Positions 1-8,546 are shown, numbered from the stretch's first letter. The stretch: 64,000 nt of DNA from Sphingomonas sp. SORGH_AS_0950 (GCF_030818415.1 NZ_JAUTAE010000001.1:2568001-2632000), one strand, 5' to 3'. Numbers and translations: made by a program. Notes: generated from the letters alone by a model not told the origin.

Positions 1-23
1 GACCGTGCAGTCTGATCGATCCC

Positions 24-587
24 CTAGATCAGTCCCCGGATCGACAGGGCGATGGTGATTCCGGCCAGGATCATCGCGCAACCGACGCCGATCCGTATCG
101 CCCGTAGCGGCAGGCGGCGCCATTCCCGCTCGCCGAGCAGCAGCGCGGGCAGGATCGCCCCCGCAAGGCCCAGCATCGCGCCGGGCAATGCGGCCCAGGG
201 CAGGGGCGACCGCGCCGCCGCCGCCGCGATGACCAGCGTCGTCGAATCGGAAAGCTGGATCGCGCCGCTGCCGATCACCGCCGCGACCAGCGGGCTCCAG
301 CGCGGCGGCATGGTGCGCGGCGCGCTCATCCGCCCGAACAGCCCGATCCCCAGGACGAGCAGCGCCAGCGCCAGCAACAAGCTGCGGGTGTCGGGTGTCA
401 CCTCGGGTGCCAGCGTCCGGCCGAACGCGATCGCCAGGCTCGCCATGACCGCCTGGACCAGCATCGCGCCCAGAACGACCCGGCCGGGCTGTCGGCTATG
501 CTCGGCCAGATGGACCACGAAGCCGCTCCATCGCCCCGCCGCCTGTGCGCCCAGCACCGCGACCAGCACGATCATCAGCGCATCCAT
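24..587 (-). CDS. GDT1/TMEM165-like (UPF0016-type) membrane protein
   Basis: A 187-residue hydrophobic protein with about six predicted membrane segments (roughly residues 1-20, 38-60, 68-86, 96-118, 125-150 and 165-185). The layout resembles the GDT1/UPF0016 family of cation/H+ antiporters, which carry two E-x-G-D-(K/R)-(T/S) motifs. Here the motifs are degenerate: the second reads QLSDST, with Glu replaced by Gln, and the first is barely visible near residues 13-18. Transport activity is therefore uncertain. The ATG directly follows the stop of the upstream gene, so the two are probably co-transcribed. The family call rests on topology and the remnant motif. Confidence 0.6.
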   Translation of the reverse strand: MDALMIVLVAVLGAQAAGRWSGFVVHLAEHSRQPGRVVLGAMLVQAVMASLAIAFGRTLAPEVTPDTRSLLLALALLVLGIGLFGRMSAPRTMPPRWSPLVAAVIGSGAIQLSDSTTLVIAAAAARSPLPWAALPGAMLGLAGAILPALLLGEREWRRLPLRAIRIGVGCAMILAGITIALSIRGLI

Positions 588-926
588 TCAGCCCGCCAGC
601 CGCGCCGAACAGACCGTGGCGAAGTGATTCGCCGTCTCCAAATCCTGCCGCTCGCTCGCCACCGCGTCGGTCAGCATGGTCAGCCAGCCATGCACGGTCG
701 CCGTGCCGCCGCTGCGCGACAGGGCGCGGTCGATGAAATGGGTGACGGTGACCGCCGGGGCCAGGCCATGGGCATGGGCGATTCGGCGAATCGCCTCGAC
801 GCCCCCCGCCAGATCCGCGACGGGGGCATAGGGCGCTCGGACGTCGAGCGCGGCGATGCGCGCCCAGAGCTGATCGCGAATCGCGCCGTCCATGCCCTTG
901 TCGCCGGGCGAATCGCCTGTACCCAT
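588..926 (-). CDS. Conserved-looking hypothetical protein upstream of the GDT1-like gene
   Basis: A soluble, mainly helical protein of about 112 residues if translated from the ATG at 924-926; a shorter start exists at 891-893. No recognised motif. The stop codon abuts the start of the GDT1-like gene with no gap, so the two form an operon. The reading frame stays open further upstream, but that extension is Arg/Pro-rich and looks non-coding, which is why the internal ATG was chosen. Function unknown. Confidence 0.5.
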   Translation of the reverse strand: MGTGDSPGDKGMDGAIRDQLWARIAALDVRAPYAPVADLAGGVEAIRRIAHAHGLAPAVTVTHFIDRALSRSGGTATVHGWLTMLTDAVASERQDLETANHFATVCSARLAG

Positions 927-1129
927 GGCCTTGCGCCTGTTCCTTCCACCCGTCCCTGTCCGGCGGCCCGCCGGGATCGGGGGGTGTAAGCATAGTCGCG
1001 GGCGCGTAAAGAGGGGCTTAAATGGCCCGCAATACTTGACTCGGGCGGGCCCATGGGCCATGGGCGGCGCTTATATAGCGGCGGCTCCGGCTGCCGCTTT
1101 CGCTTTTTCACGCATACAGGAACCAGGTC

Positions 1130-1297
1130 ATGGCCAAGCCGACCACCGTCAAGATCAAGCTCGTCAGCTCGGCTGATACCGGCTTCTTTTACGTCACGAA
1201 GAAGAACCCGCGCACCAAGACCGAGAAGCTGAGCTTCAACAAGTACGACCCGGTCGTGCGCAAGCATGTCGAGTTCAAGGAAGCCAAGATCAAGTAA
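1130..1297 (+). CDS. rpmG: 50S ribosomal protein L33
   Basis: Encodes a 55-residue basic protein that begins [11 protein letters not shown] and ends EAKIK, the length and pattern of bacterial L33. It is the zinc-independent type: the CxxC pairs of the zinc-binding form are absent. L33 is a small component of the large ribosomal subunit near the tRNA exit site. The gene stands alone, preceded by a 203-bp upstream region and followed by a clear intrinsic terminator. A GGAACCAGGTC stretch before the ATG supplies a weak ribosome-binding site. Confidence 0.96.
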   Translation: MAKPTTVKIKLVSSADTGFFYVTKKNPRTKTEKLSFNKYDPVVRKHVEFKEAKIK

Positions 1298-1346
1298 TTT
1301 GCGGGCGGCGACCCCCAGGGTCGCCCCGTAATGGCTTGAAGGCGTG

Positions 1347-1379
1347 AAGCCGCCGTCCTGATGGACGCGCGGCTTTTTG
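1347..1379 (+). terminator. Intrinsic terminator after rpmG
   Basis: AAGCCGC at 1347-1353 pairs with GCGGCTT at 1369-1375 and is followed by a T run. Correct orientation and distance for ending the rpmG transcript. Confidence 0.8.
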
Positions 1380-1392
1380 TCGTTGGCATGAC

Positions 1393-1564
1393 GCTCCCCC
1401 TCCCGCAGGCGAGTTTCAGGTCGGTCATGCCCCCGGCATGACCTAAACGATGCGGGGCATCGTTTACCTGAAACTGGGCTGGGGGGAGGGCAGGGAGTCT
1501 CACCGAGACCAGTGCCTAGAACCGTTCCCTCCCCCCGACCCCCTCCCGCCTGCGGGAGGGGGAG
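1393..1564. repeat. Family A palindromic repeats: one unit carrying the 64-bp module, one plain unit
   Basis: The family A core is CCCTCCCGCAGGCGGGAGGG followed by G-rich sequence and GGAGTCTCAC(A/C)GAGACC. Two units lie head to head here. In the first, the palindrome is opened and holds a 64-bp module (1412-1475). The second (about 1535-1564) is a plain CCCTCCCGCCTGCGGGAGGG hairpin. The same arrangement recurs at 30261-30427; plain copies lie at 13901-13964 and 40600-40715. These resemble REP/BIME-type intergenic repeats. Confidence 0.8.
1412..1475 (+). repeat. 64-bp palindromic module, copy 1
   Basis: Bounded by a 10-bp terminal inverted repeat (AGTTTCAGGT / ACCTGAAACT) and containing two internal hairpins (CATGCCCCCGGCATG and AACGATGCGGGGCATCGTT). 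By eye it is an exact reverse complement, 64 of 64 bases, of 30344-30407. Both copies occupy the same position inside a family A repeat. Confidence 0.85.
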
Positions 1565-1570
1565 TGGTCT

Positions 1571-2461
1571 TTACGCCGCTTCGGGATACAGCGTGCGGAT
1601 CAGCCAGTCGTGGAACAGCCGCACCGACTTCTGCTGGAGCGCGCGGGGGCGGCAGACGAACCAGTGGCTGTACGGGCTGTCCACCTCGATATCGAACAGC
1701 CGGACGAGGCGCGGGTCCTGCGCATGTTCGAAATGGCTGGCATGCATGAAGGCGATGCCCAGCCCCTGCGCCGCCGCCTCCAGCATCAGCCCGCCCGAAT
1801 CGAAATAGTCGATCGCCTTGGGCTTGATGTTGGTCAGCCCCGCCACCTGGCACCAGGCGGTGAAGGCATCCGGCATTTCGCGGTGGAGCAGCGCGGTCAT
1901 GCCGTTCATCTGCGACGGGCGGACCAGCGGGTTGGAGCCTTCGATCAGCCGCTTCGACCCGATGACATAGACCTTGTTGCGATCCAGCCGCTTGGCATAG
2001 AGCGAGGGATCGATGTCGCGGCCCAGCGCGATCACCGCGTCCAGCCCTTCGCCCAGTCGCGCGATGCCGTGTCCGGCGGTGTCGATGTCGAGATGCAGTT
2101 CGGGATGCGCCGCGCGCAGCATCCCCATATGCGGGAACAGCCGCTGCGCCGCATAGAGCGGCAGCACGCCGAGCCGCAGGCGCAGCACCTCGTGCCCGCT
2201 GGTCATCGCCTCCACCGCGTCGCTCAACTGGTCGAGCAGCGGCGCGATCTGCTCCATCAGCGTCTGGCCGTCCTCATTGGGCACCATCGCCTGATGCCGC
2301 CGCGCGAACAGCGGCTTGCCGACGAACCGCTCCAGCGTCTGGACCCGGCGGCTGAGCGCAGGGGCGGACAGCGCCAGTTCCTCGGCGGCGGCCTTGATGG
2401 AGCCCAGGCGGACGACCTGGACGAATGCTTCGATCGCACCCAGCGGGGGAAGCCTGCGCAT
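1571..2461 (-). CDS. LysR-family transcriptional regulator (GcvA-like)
   Basis: A 296-residue protein, the usual LysR length. The N-terminal winged helix-turn-helix (about residues 1-60) contains the diagnostic LALSAPALSRRVQTLE segment; a LysR substrate-binding domain follows (about 90-290). The family activates or represses promoters through binding of a small co-inducer. The N-terminal pattern and the C-terminal YSHWFVCRP segment recall the GcvA subgroup. It diverges from the Cdc48-like gene across a 263-bp spacer. Ligand and targets cannot be read from sequence. Confidence 0.9.
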   Translation of the reverse strand: MRRLPPLGAIEAFVQVVRLGSIKAAAEELALSAPALSRRVQTLERFVGKPLFARRHQAMVPNEDGQTLMEQIAPLLDQLSDAVEAMTSGHEVLRLRLGVLPLYAAQRLFPHMGMLRAAHPELHLDIDTAGHGIARLGEGLDAVIALGRDIDPSLYAKRLDRNKVYVIGSKRLIEGSNPLVRPSQMNGMTALLHREMPDAFTAWCQVAGLTNIKPKAIDYFDSGGLMLEAAAQGLGIAFMHASHFEHAQDPRLVRLFDIEVDSPYSHWFVCRPRALQQKSVRLFHDWLIRTLYPEAA

Positions 2462-2603
2462 CTCGCACCTGTTGTTGTGACATCCTCTCGATCAGAGGAT
2501 TGCATAAACTGCAACCTTAACCAAGCTTTTCGCACTTGCAACATAGCGTGCTGCGGCGCAAAAGGAACGGGCCTTTCAGGCATCCTCTCCTAAAAACTTT
2601 TAC

Positions 2604-2634
2604 GGGCTGGTCGTTTCGATCGGCCCTTTTTTTT
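2604..2634 (+). terminator. Orphan intrinsic terminator upstream of the Cdc48-like gene
   Basis: GGGCTGGTC at 2604-2612 pairs (two G-U wobbles) with GATCGGCCC at 2618-2626 and is followed by eight T residues. No plus-strand coding region precedes it, so it would terminate either a small RNA from the LysR/Cdc48 spacer or an attenuated leader of the downstream gene. Confidence 0.65.
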
Positions 2635-2724
2635 GCCTCGCTCCGTCGGGCGGCCCTTTCGCGACCCGGAACCCGCCCCCACGTCCCGCGCTTTCGTGTT
2701 GAACACTCAAGCCAAGGGATCATC

Positions 2725-5016
2725 ATGGCCGACAGCGACGCGCCGACCCGCAAGATACAGGTGGCCAATAGCCGTCCCGAGGATTCGGGGCGCGGGCTGG
2801 CGCATATGCCGCGCGCGCTGATGGCGGCGCTGGGCATCACCGAGGGCGATGTCGTCGAGATCGTCGGCAAGCAGGCGACCCCGGCGCGCGCCGTCGCCCC
2901 TTATCAGGAGGATGAGGGCCTCGACCTGCTGCGCATCGACGGGTTGCAGCGGGCCAATGCGGGCGTCGGCTCGGGCGATTTCGTCGAGGTGCGCCGCGTC
3001 GAATCGAAACCCGCGACCCGCGTCGTCTTCGCCCCCGCGCAGGAGAATCTGCGGCTCCAGGGCTCGGCGCAGGCGCTGAAGCGCACCTTCTTCAACCGGC
3101 CGCTCTGCCAGGGCGATGTGGTGGCGACGGCGGGGCAGCAGCGTGTGACCAACATGCCGCCGGGCGTCGCGCAGTTCATGAACGCGCCCGCCTATGCGCT
3201 CCAGGAAATCCGCCTCGCGGTCGTCGCGGCCAGCCCCAAGGGCGTCGTCCATATCGACGAGAATACCGAGGTCGAGTTGCGCCCCGAATATGAGGAGCCG
3301 CGCGAGGCTCGCCGTGCCGACGTCACCTATGACGATATCGGCGGCATGGCCTCGACCATCGATCAGCTGCGCGAGATGGTCGAACTGCCGCTGCGCTATC
3401 CCGAGCTGTTCGAGCGCCTCGGCGTCGAGCCGCCCAAGGGCGTGCTGCTCCATGGCCCGCCCGGCACCGGCAAGACGCGGCTCGCCCGCGCCGTCGCCAA
3501 TGAATCGGACGCGCAATTCTTCCTGATCAACGGGCCCGAAATCATGGGTTCGGCCTATGGTGAATCCGAACAGCGCCTGCGCGAGATTTTCGAGGAGGCG
3601 ACCAAGTCCGCTCCCTCGATCGTCTTCATCGATGAGATCGACTCGATCGCCCCCAAGCGCGACCGGGTACAGGGCGAGGCGGAGAAGCGGCTCGTTGCGC
3701 AGCTCCTGACCTTGATGGACGGGCTGGAGGCGCGCGCGAACCTCGTCATCATCGCCGCCACCAACCGGCCCGAGGCGATCGACGAGGCGCTGCGGCGGCC
3801 GGGTCGTTTCGACCGTGAGATCGTGGTGGGCGTCCCCGACGAGCGCGGGCGGCGCGAGATATTGGGCATCCACACGCGCGGGATGCCGCTGGGCGACAAG
3901 GTCGATCTGGCCGAGCTGGCGCGCACCACCTTCGGGTTCGTCGGCGCCGATCTGGCCGCGCTGACCCGCGAGGCGGCGATCGAGGCGGTACGGCGGATCA
4001 TGCCGCGCCTGAATCTCGAGGAGCGGACGATCCCCGCCGAGGTGCTCGACACGCTGTCGGTGACGCGCGAGGATTTCATGGAGGCGCTCAAGCGCGTCCA
4101 GCCCTCGGCGATGCGCGAGGTGATGGTGCAGGCGCCGACCGTCCGCTGGGAGGATGTCGGCGGGCTCGACACCGCGCAGATGAAGCTGAAGGAAGGCGTC
4201 GAGCTGCCGCTGAAGGACCCGGACGCCTTTCGGCGGCTGGGTATCCGGCCCGCCAAGGGCTTTCTGCTCTATGGCCCGCCCGGCACCGGCAAGACGCTGC
4301 TGGCGAAGGCGGTGGCGCGCGAGGCGCAGGCCAATTTCATCGCCACCAAGTCGAGCGACCTCCTCTCCAAATGGTATGGCGAGAGCGAGCAGCAGATCAC
4401 CCGGCTGTTCGCCCGCGCGCGGCAGGTGGCGCCGACGGTCATCTTCATCGACGAGCTCGATTCGCTGGTCCCCGCGCGCGGCGGCGGCCTGGGCGAGCCG
4501 CAGGTGACCGAGCGGGTGGTCAACACCATCCTGGCGGAGATGGACGGGCTGGAGGAATTGCAGTCGGTCGTCGTGATCGGTGCGACCAACCGCCCCAATC
4601 TGGTCGACCCCGCGCTGTTGCGGCCGGGCCGGTTCGACGAGCTGATCTATGTCGGCGTGCCCGACAAGGCGGGGCGTCGGCGGATCCTGGGCATCCAGAC
4701 CGCGAAGATGCCGCTCGCACCTGATGTCGACCTGGACGATGTGGCGGCGCGGACCGATCGCTTCACCGGCGCGGACCTGGGCGACGTGGTCCGCCGCGCG
4801 GGCCTGATCGCGCTCCGCAAGTCGCTGGGCGCGCAGGAGGTCGACATGGCGGCGTTCGACGAGGCGCTGACCGAGGCGCGGGCCAGCGTGACCCCCGAAA
4901 TGGAGCGCGATTACGAACAGATCGCCGCCCGGCTGAAACAGGATGCGGCGGCGATTCAGCCGATCGGTTTCATCACGCCGGGAATGCTGACGCCAAGGGG
5001 CGACAAGCAGCCTTGA
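2725..5016 (+). CDS. Cdc48/VCP-type AAA+ ATPase with two AAA domains
   Basis: A 763-residue protein with the p97/VAT layout: an N-terminal double-psi-barrel-like substrate domain (about residues 8-185) and two AAA modules (about 200-430 and 470-710). Both Walker A motifs read GPPGTGKT and both Walker B motifs are intact (FIDEID, FIDELD). Second-region arginines are present in the RPGRFD segments. Such hexameric ATPases unfold or extract proteins; bacterial versions are poorly characterised. The ATG at 2725 has AAGGGA just upstream and starts the protein at the N-domain, whereas the upstream open frame is low-quality sequence. Confidence 0.93.
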   Translation: MADSDAPTRKIQVANSRPEDSGRGLAHMPRALMAALGITEGDVVEIVGKQATPARAVAPYQEDEGLDLLRIDGLQRANAGVGSGDFVEVRRVESKPATRVVFAPAQENLRLQGSAQALKRTFFNRPLCQGDVVATAGQQRVTNMPPGVAQFMNAPAYALQEIRLAVVAASPKGVVHIDENTEVELRPEYEEPREARRADVTYDDIGGMASTIDQLREMVELPLRYPELFERLGVEPPKGVLLHGPPGTGKTRLARAVANESDAQFFLINGPEIMGSAYGESEQRLREIFEEATKSAPSIVFIDEIDSIAPKRDRVQGEAEKRLVAQLLTLMDGLEARANLVIIAATNRPEAIDEALRRPGRFDREIVVGVPDERGRREILGIHTRGMPLGDKVDLAELARTTFGFVGADLAALTREAAIEAVRRIMPRLNLEERTIPAEVLDTLSVTREDFMEALKRVQPSAMREVMVQAPTVRWEDVGGLDTAQMKLKEGVELPLKDPDAFRRLGIRPAKGFLLYGPPGTGKTLLAKAVAREAQANFIATKSSDLLSKWYGESEQQITRLFARARQVAPTVIFIDELDSLVPARGGGLGEPQVTERVVNTILAEMDGLEELQSVVVIGATNRPNLVDPALLRPGRFDELIYVGVPDKAGRRRILGIQTAKMPLAPDVDLDDVAARTDRFTGADLGDVVRRAGLIALRKSLGAQEVDMAAFDEALTEARASVTPEMERDYEQIAARLKQDAAAIQPIGFITPGMLTPRGDKQP

Positions 5017-5053
5017 GGGAAAGCCCCTCCTTCCGGCGGGGAGGGGGCTACGG

Positions 5054-5252
5054 CGGATCGACATTCAGCATTGCTTCTTCTTGCCCTCTCCCCTGGACAG
5101 GGGAGAGGGTTAGCGAAGCTTGCCAGCCTGCTGGCTAGCGCAGCTTGGGTGAGGGGTTGAGCGAGCCCAAAGGCTCGCGCGCTCGCTTCGCGAGCGCCCA
5201 CCCCTCACCCAGCTCCGACTAAGCCTTTGCTTTCGCAAAGACCAAGTCTGCG
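5054..5252 (+). repeat. Family C repeat, copy 1 (about 195 bp)
   Basis: Nearly identical, with small indels, to 45139-45330. It starts CGGATCGACATTC and contains CTCTCCCCTGGACAGGGGAGAG, the segment CCAGCCTGCTGGCTAGCGC and a palindromic arm around GCTCGCTTCGCGAGC. Its last bases nearly abut the stop codon of the next minus-strand gene. It has no coding content. Confidence 0.85.
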
Positions 5253-5255
5253 AGA

Positions 5256-5591
5256 TCAGCGCTTTGGGGCGGAAGAGTCGCTATCCCACCCATAACTCCG
5301 CCCCACTTCGGACACCGCGACCTCGTATCGCGAATACCACTCCGCCCGCCCATATTCCCGGATCGCCGCATGTTCCGGATGCGCCCGCCACGCCAGCGCG
5401 CTCGCCTCGTCCGCCCACCAGCTGATGGTGATCCCCAGCCCGTCCGCTCCGCGCACGCTGTCGACGCCGCAATAACCCGGCTGCTCCGCCGCAAGCGCAT
5501 CCATCGCCTCCGCCGCGGCCGCATAGCCCGCCGCGTCGTTCTCGGTCCGTTGCGACACGAAGATTACCGCTATCTGCCCCGTCCGATCCAT
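5256..5591 (-). CDS. Antibiotic biosynthesis monooxygenase (ABM)-domain protein
   Basis: A 111-residue protein from the ATG at 5589-5591. The pattern is that of small ferredoxin-like ABM/HmoA proteins: a beta strand IAVIFVSQRT, a helix, GYCGVDSVRG, ISWWADEASALAWRAHPEHAAIREYGR and a final strand WYSRYEVAVSEV. Family members act as heme-degrading or cofactor-free monooxygenases, or have no known activity. The W-x(n)-H-P-E-H segment is typical. The substrate is unknown. The open frame extends upstream through the divergent methyltransferase gene, but that part is a shadow. Confidence 0.75.
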   Translation of the reverse strand: MDRTGQIAVIFVSQRTENDAAGYAAAAEAMDALAAEQPGYCGVDSVRGADGLGITISWWADEASALAWRAHPEHAAIREYGRAEWYSRYEVAVSEVGRSYGWDSDSSAPKR

Positions 5592-5738
5592 CGCCGCTGC
5601 TCCGTTCGCCCCATCGCTTTGCGGTGGAATGCACCGCCCCGGCGCAACCCAATAGCTTGAAAGTCGTTCGGCACCTGTGCGACGAGGGGGTTTCCCTCGC
5701 GTCTCCTCCTCGCGGGGATCACGAACGACAGGAACTCG

Positions 5739-6353
5739 ATGCCCAGCTCGACCACCGCCGCGCGCAAGTCCCGCACCGAAGCCACGGGTTATCCGTCGCC
5801 CGGCCAGATGTTTTTTCAGCAGTTTCTGAAGCATCCGGTGATGGTGGGCTCGATCATCCCCTCGTCCGGCAAGCTGATCCGCAAGATGCTGGCTCCCGTC
5901 GACTGGGCCAACACCAAGCTGTTCGTCGAATATGGCCCCGGCGTCGGCACCTTCTGCCGCCCGGTGCTGGACCGGATGGCGCCCGATGCGAAGCTGATCG
6001 CGATCGATACCAATGCCGATTTCTGCGACTATCTGCGCCACACCATCATCGACCCGCGCTTCACCGCGGTGAACGGCTCGGCGGCGGACGTGCAGAAGAT
6101 CGTGCGCGACCATGGCTTCGACCATGCCGATTATGTCCTGTCGGGCCTGCCCTTCTCGACCCTGCCGCCCGGCGTCGGCCCCGCCATCGCCCAGGGCACG
6201 CACGACGTGCTGCGTCCCGGCGGCGCGTTCCTGGTCTATCAGTTCAGCCCCAAGGTGAAGGACTTCCTGACCCCGCACTGGGACAATATCGACCACGACA
6301 TGGAATGGTGGAACGTGCCCCCGGCGCAGCTTTACTGGGCCTGGAAGGACTGA
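5739..6353 (+). CDS. Class I SAM-dependent methyltransferase, PmtA-like
   Basis: A 204-residue Rossmann-fold methyltransferase. Motif I is VEYGPGVGTFCRPVL (about residues 64-78), the acidic end of strand 2 is IAIDTN, and post-motifs SGLPFSTLPP and LRPGGAFLVYQFSP are visible. The N-terminal FFQQFLKHPVMVGSIIPSS and the SGLPF segment resemble Rhodobacter-type phosphatidylethanolamine N-methyltransferases (PmtA) and related rRNA-dimethylase-like enzymes. Lipid methylation is an inference. It diverges from the ABM gene. Confidence 0.7.
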   Translation: MPSSTTAARKSRTEATGYPSPGQMFFQQFLKHPVMVGSIIPSSGKLIRKMLAPVDWANTKLFVEYGPGVGTFCRPVLDRMAPDAKLIAIDTNADFCDYLRHTIIDPRFTAVNGSAADVQKIVRDHGFDHADYVLSGLPFSTLPPGVGPAIAQGTHDVLRPGGAFLVYQFSPKVKDFLTPHWDNIDHDMEWWNVPPAQLYWAWKD

Positions 6354-6443
6354 TCGGCCGGGGCGTCGCCCCGGCGCAGGCCGGGGCCTTTCATGCGACG
6401 GGGCGACGGTCGTCCATATTCCCGCCCTTGTCGGGATGACGTC

Positions 6444-7688
6444 CTAATCCCCGTCGGGCGATTCGATCCCGAAATTCAGCCCGCGCGACACCGACGGATC
6501 GATCACCGCGATCAGCAGATAGGCCGCGAACTGGCGCAGCCGCTGGAACCAGCCGGTGTTCCGCTTGTACCATTCGGGCGTGATCGCCTCCGACCGGGCG
6601 ATTTCGGCATCGACATAGGCGCGGACATGGTCGGCAAAGGCGCGGTCCTCGATCCGGAGCATCAGCTCCAGATTCACGAACAGGCTGCGCATGTCGAAAT
6701 TGGCGGAGCCGATATGCACCGCATCGTCGATCGCATATAATTTGGTGTGCAGCTTGGTGAGCTGATATTCATAGATGCGCACGCCCTTGCGCAGCAGCCC
6801 CGCATAGGTGAAGCGCGCCGCCGCGATCGTCGCCTCATTGTCCGACTGGCCCGCCGTCACGATCCGCACCTCGGCATCGCGACGCCCGGCACGGTCCAGC
6901 CGCCGCAATATGGTCGGGCTGGGGGTGAAATAGGCCGCGATCACGTCGATCCGCCGCCCCCGCCGCATATCGTCGCGCACCGTGCGCGCCCAGGGCGACA
7001 GCCGCCGCGTCGGCCCGCCGATCAGCCAGCGCAGCGCCCCCGTCGACTCGCTCCAATCGGCCAGCGCGCGGTTCAGGTCGCGCAGCCGCCCCTTGGCATC
7101 CTGCGTCCAGGCGAACAGCGCATCGAAATAGCCCGCCATCCGCGCCGCCGCCGGTCCCTCGACCACCAGCCCCAGGTCGCGCCAGCTCTGCTCGGCGGGG
7201 GTGCCGAAATAATCGTCCTCGATATTGAAGCCGCCGATGATGATGGAGGGCGAGGGGCCCTCGGCATCCGCCAGCGCCAGCTTCTGGTGGTTGCGCAGCA
7301 GGTAGCGGCGGCCGAAGCGCGGCTCGAAGCGCGACAGCCGCGCGCCGGTTGCGACCAGCGGCCGGAAGAACGCCTCATCCGCGCCCGCGCCGAATCCGTC
7401 GACCACCACCGACACCGCCACCCCGCGTCGCGCCGCCGCGATCATCGCATCGCGCACCCGGCGCCCGGTCGCGTCGTCGGCATAGATATAATAGAGGATG
7501 CGCAGGCTGATCCGTGCGCCCTCGATCAGTGCCAGCAACGCCGCCAGCCGTCGCGGGCCGGTGTCGAGCAGGGTCAGCCGGTGGCCATCGACCGGAAAGA
7601 CGGGCTGTTCGGGCGGGGCGGGTGACGAAATGGCGAACTCCTGAAAGGCCCGGTGATCCTGACGAAAGCGTAACGAGCCAAGCGACAT
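6444..7688 (-). CDS. Phospholipase D-like phosphatidyltransferase (cardiolipin synthase family)
   Basis: A 414-residue protein with two HxK(x)4D catalytic motifs: NHQKLALAD (about residue 132) and LHTKLYAID (about 325), the latter followed by GSANFDMRS. This is the duplicated PLD fold of cardiolipin synthases. Unlike ClsA it has no long N-terminal membrane region, so it is closer to ClsB/ClsC-type enzymes. It faces rpoZ divergently across 92 bp. The substrate (two phosphatidylglycerols versus another head group) is not determined by these motifs. Confidence 0.82.
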   Translation of the reverse strand: MSLGSLRFRQDHRAFQEFAISSPAPPEQPVFPVDGHRLTLLDTGPRRLAALLALIEGARISLRILYYIYADDATGRRVRDAMIAAARRGVAVSVVVDGFGAGADEAFFRPLVATGARLSRFEPRFGRRYLLRNHQKLALADAEGPSPSIIIGGFNIEDDYFGTPAEQSWRDLGLVVEGPAAARMAGYFDALFAWTQDAKGRLRDLNRALADWSESTGALRWLIGGPTRRLSPWARTVRDDMRRGRRIDVIAAYFTPSPTILRRLDRAGRRDAEVRIVTAGQSDNEATIAAARFTYAGLLRKGVRIYEYQLTKLHTKLYAIDDAVHIGSANFDMRSLFVNLELMLRIEDRAFADHVRAYVDAEIARSEAITPEWYKRNTGWFQRLRQFAAYLLIAVIDPSVSRGLNFGIESPDGD

Positions 7689-7711
7689 ATGCGTTGCACG
7701 CGCGGCGGCTT

Positions 7712-7740
7712 TTGACTTGTGCGCCCTTTGCTGCTAGGTG
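7712..7740 (+). promoter_or_regulatory. Candidate sigma-70 promoter of rpoZ
   Basis: TTGACT at 7712-7717 and a weak TAGGTG at 7735-7740, spacing 17 bp, about 40 bp before the rpoZ start. The -10 match is poor. Confidence 0.45.
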
Positions 7741-7780
7741 GCCCGCTTTCATCCCAGCATTATTTGCGAAGGACACACGC

Positions 7781-8125
7781 ATGGCGCGCGTCACCGTCGA
7801 AGATTGCGTCGACAAGATTCCCAACCGTTTCGATCTGGTGCTGTTCGCGGCGCAGCGGGCCCGTCAGATTTCGGGCGGGGCGGATCTGACCGTCGACCGC
7901 GATCGCGACAAAAACCCGGTCGTCGCGCTGCGCGAGATCGCCGAGGAAACGGTTCGCCCGACCCATCTGGAAGAAGCCGTGGTCAACAGCCTGCAGCGCG
8001 TCCAGATCGACGACGAGGACGAGGCGGATGATGTCGGCAGCCTGCAGGCTTCGGCCGAGGCGCTGCGCCTGACCGCCGCCGCGCCGCCGCGCAACCAGAA
8101 TCTGGGTGCCGATTACGACGGCTGA
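7781..8125 (+). CDS. rpoZ: DNA-directed RNA polymerase subunit omega
   Basis: A 114-residue protein beginning [20 protein letters not shown], the conserved N-terminus of omega, followed by AAQRARQI and [12 protein letters not shown]. Omega wraps the beta-prime C-terminus, assists polymerase assembly and in many bacteria forms part of a ppGpp site. The long acidic C-terminal tail is typical of alphaproteobacterial omega. The ATG has GAAGGA upstream. A strong terminator follows, so the gene is monocistronic here. Confidence 0.96.
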   Translation: MARVTVEDCVDKIPNRFDLVLFAAQRARQISGGADLTVDRDRDKNPVVALREIAEETVRPTHLEEAVVNSLQRVQIDDEDEADDVGSLQASAEALRLTAAAPPRNQNLGADYDG

Positions 8126-8145
8126 TCGCGCCCGCGATCATGCGA

Positions 8146-8184
8146 AAAGGGGCCGGTGCGAACCCTCGCGCCGGCCCCTTTCGT
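8146..8184 (+). terminator. Intrinsic terminator after rpoZ
   Basis: A GC-rich stem AAAGGGGCCGG / CCGGCCCCTTT with a 14-nt loop, ending in a T-rich stretch. Confidence 0.7.
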
Positions 8185-8270
8185 TTGCGCGGCACGATCA
8201 ATGGCACCCGCCGGTTGGCGAGGTGGAAACCTTGCGTGAACGCGCAGCGCGGGGATCGGTGCTGGGCCGA

Positions 8271-8546
8271 TCAGCGATGATCGATGACGTATCGCTTCAG
8301 CACATCGTCCATGCGGGTCTGCCAGCCCGGACCCGTAGCTTCGAAATAGTCCACCACCTCCGGCGATAGGCGGATGGTCTTGGGAATCTTGGTGCGGCGC
8401 TTTTGAGGGCCACGGACGCGCTGCATTTTTTCCGCCAAGGCGGGCAGCGCTTCCGAAAACGGCCGGGCGCTGGCCAGTTGCGCGTCGGTCAGTTCCGGGG
8501 TGTCGGACACGGCATCCATATCGGCTTGGGTGTAGGGTTTCGTCAT
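8271..8546 (-). CDS. brnA: BrnA-family antitoxin
   Basis: A 91-residue protein. The C-terminal half contains KIPKTIRLSPEVVDYFEATGPGWQTRMDDVLKRYV, the ribbon-helix-helix-type DNA-binding and toxin-binding segment of BrnA antitoxins; the N-terminal half is acidic and probably disordered. BrnA neutralises BrnT and represses the operon. Its ATG overlaps the end of brnT by four bases, so the toxin gene comes first, the normal brnTA order. A palindrome upstream of brnT (8796-8841) is the likely operator. Confidence 0.88.
   Translation of the reverse strand: MTKPYTQADMDAVSDTPELTDAQLASARPFSEALPALAEKMQRVRGPQKRRTKIPKTIRLSPEVVDYFEATGPGWQTRMDDVLKRYVIDHR

Noticed and set aside
1036-1076. TTGACT and TTATAT as the rpmG promoter
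   Set aside because: Spacing is about 29 bp, too long for a sigma-70 promoter.
2707-5064. Long minus-strand open frame (785 codons) opposite the Cdc48-like gene
   Set aside because: Mirror frame caused by GC-rich codon use; Arg/Leu/Gly-rich with no motif, while the plus strand encodes a motif-complete ATPase.
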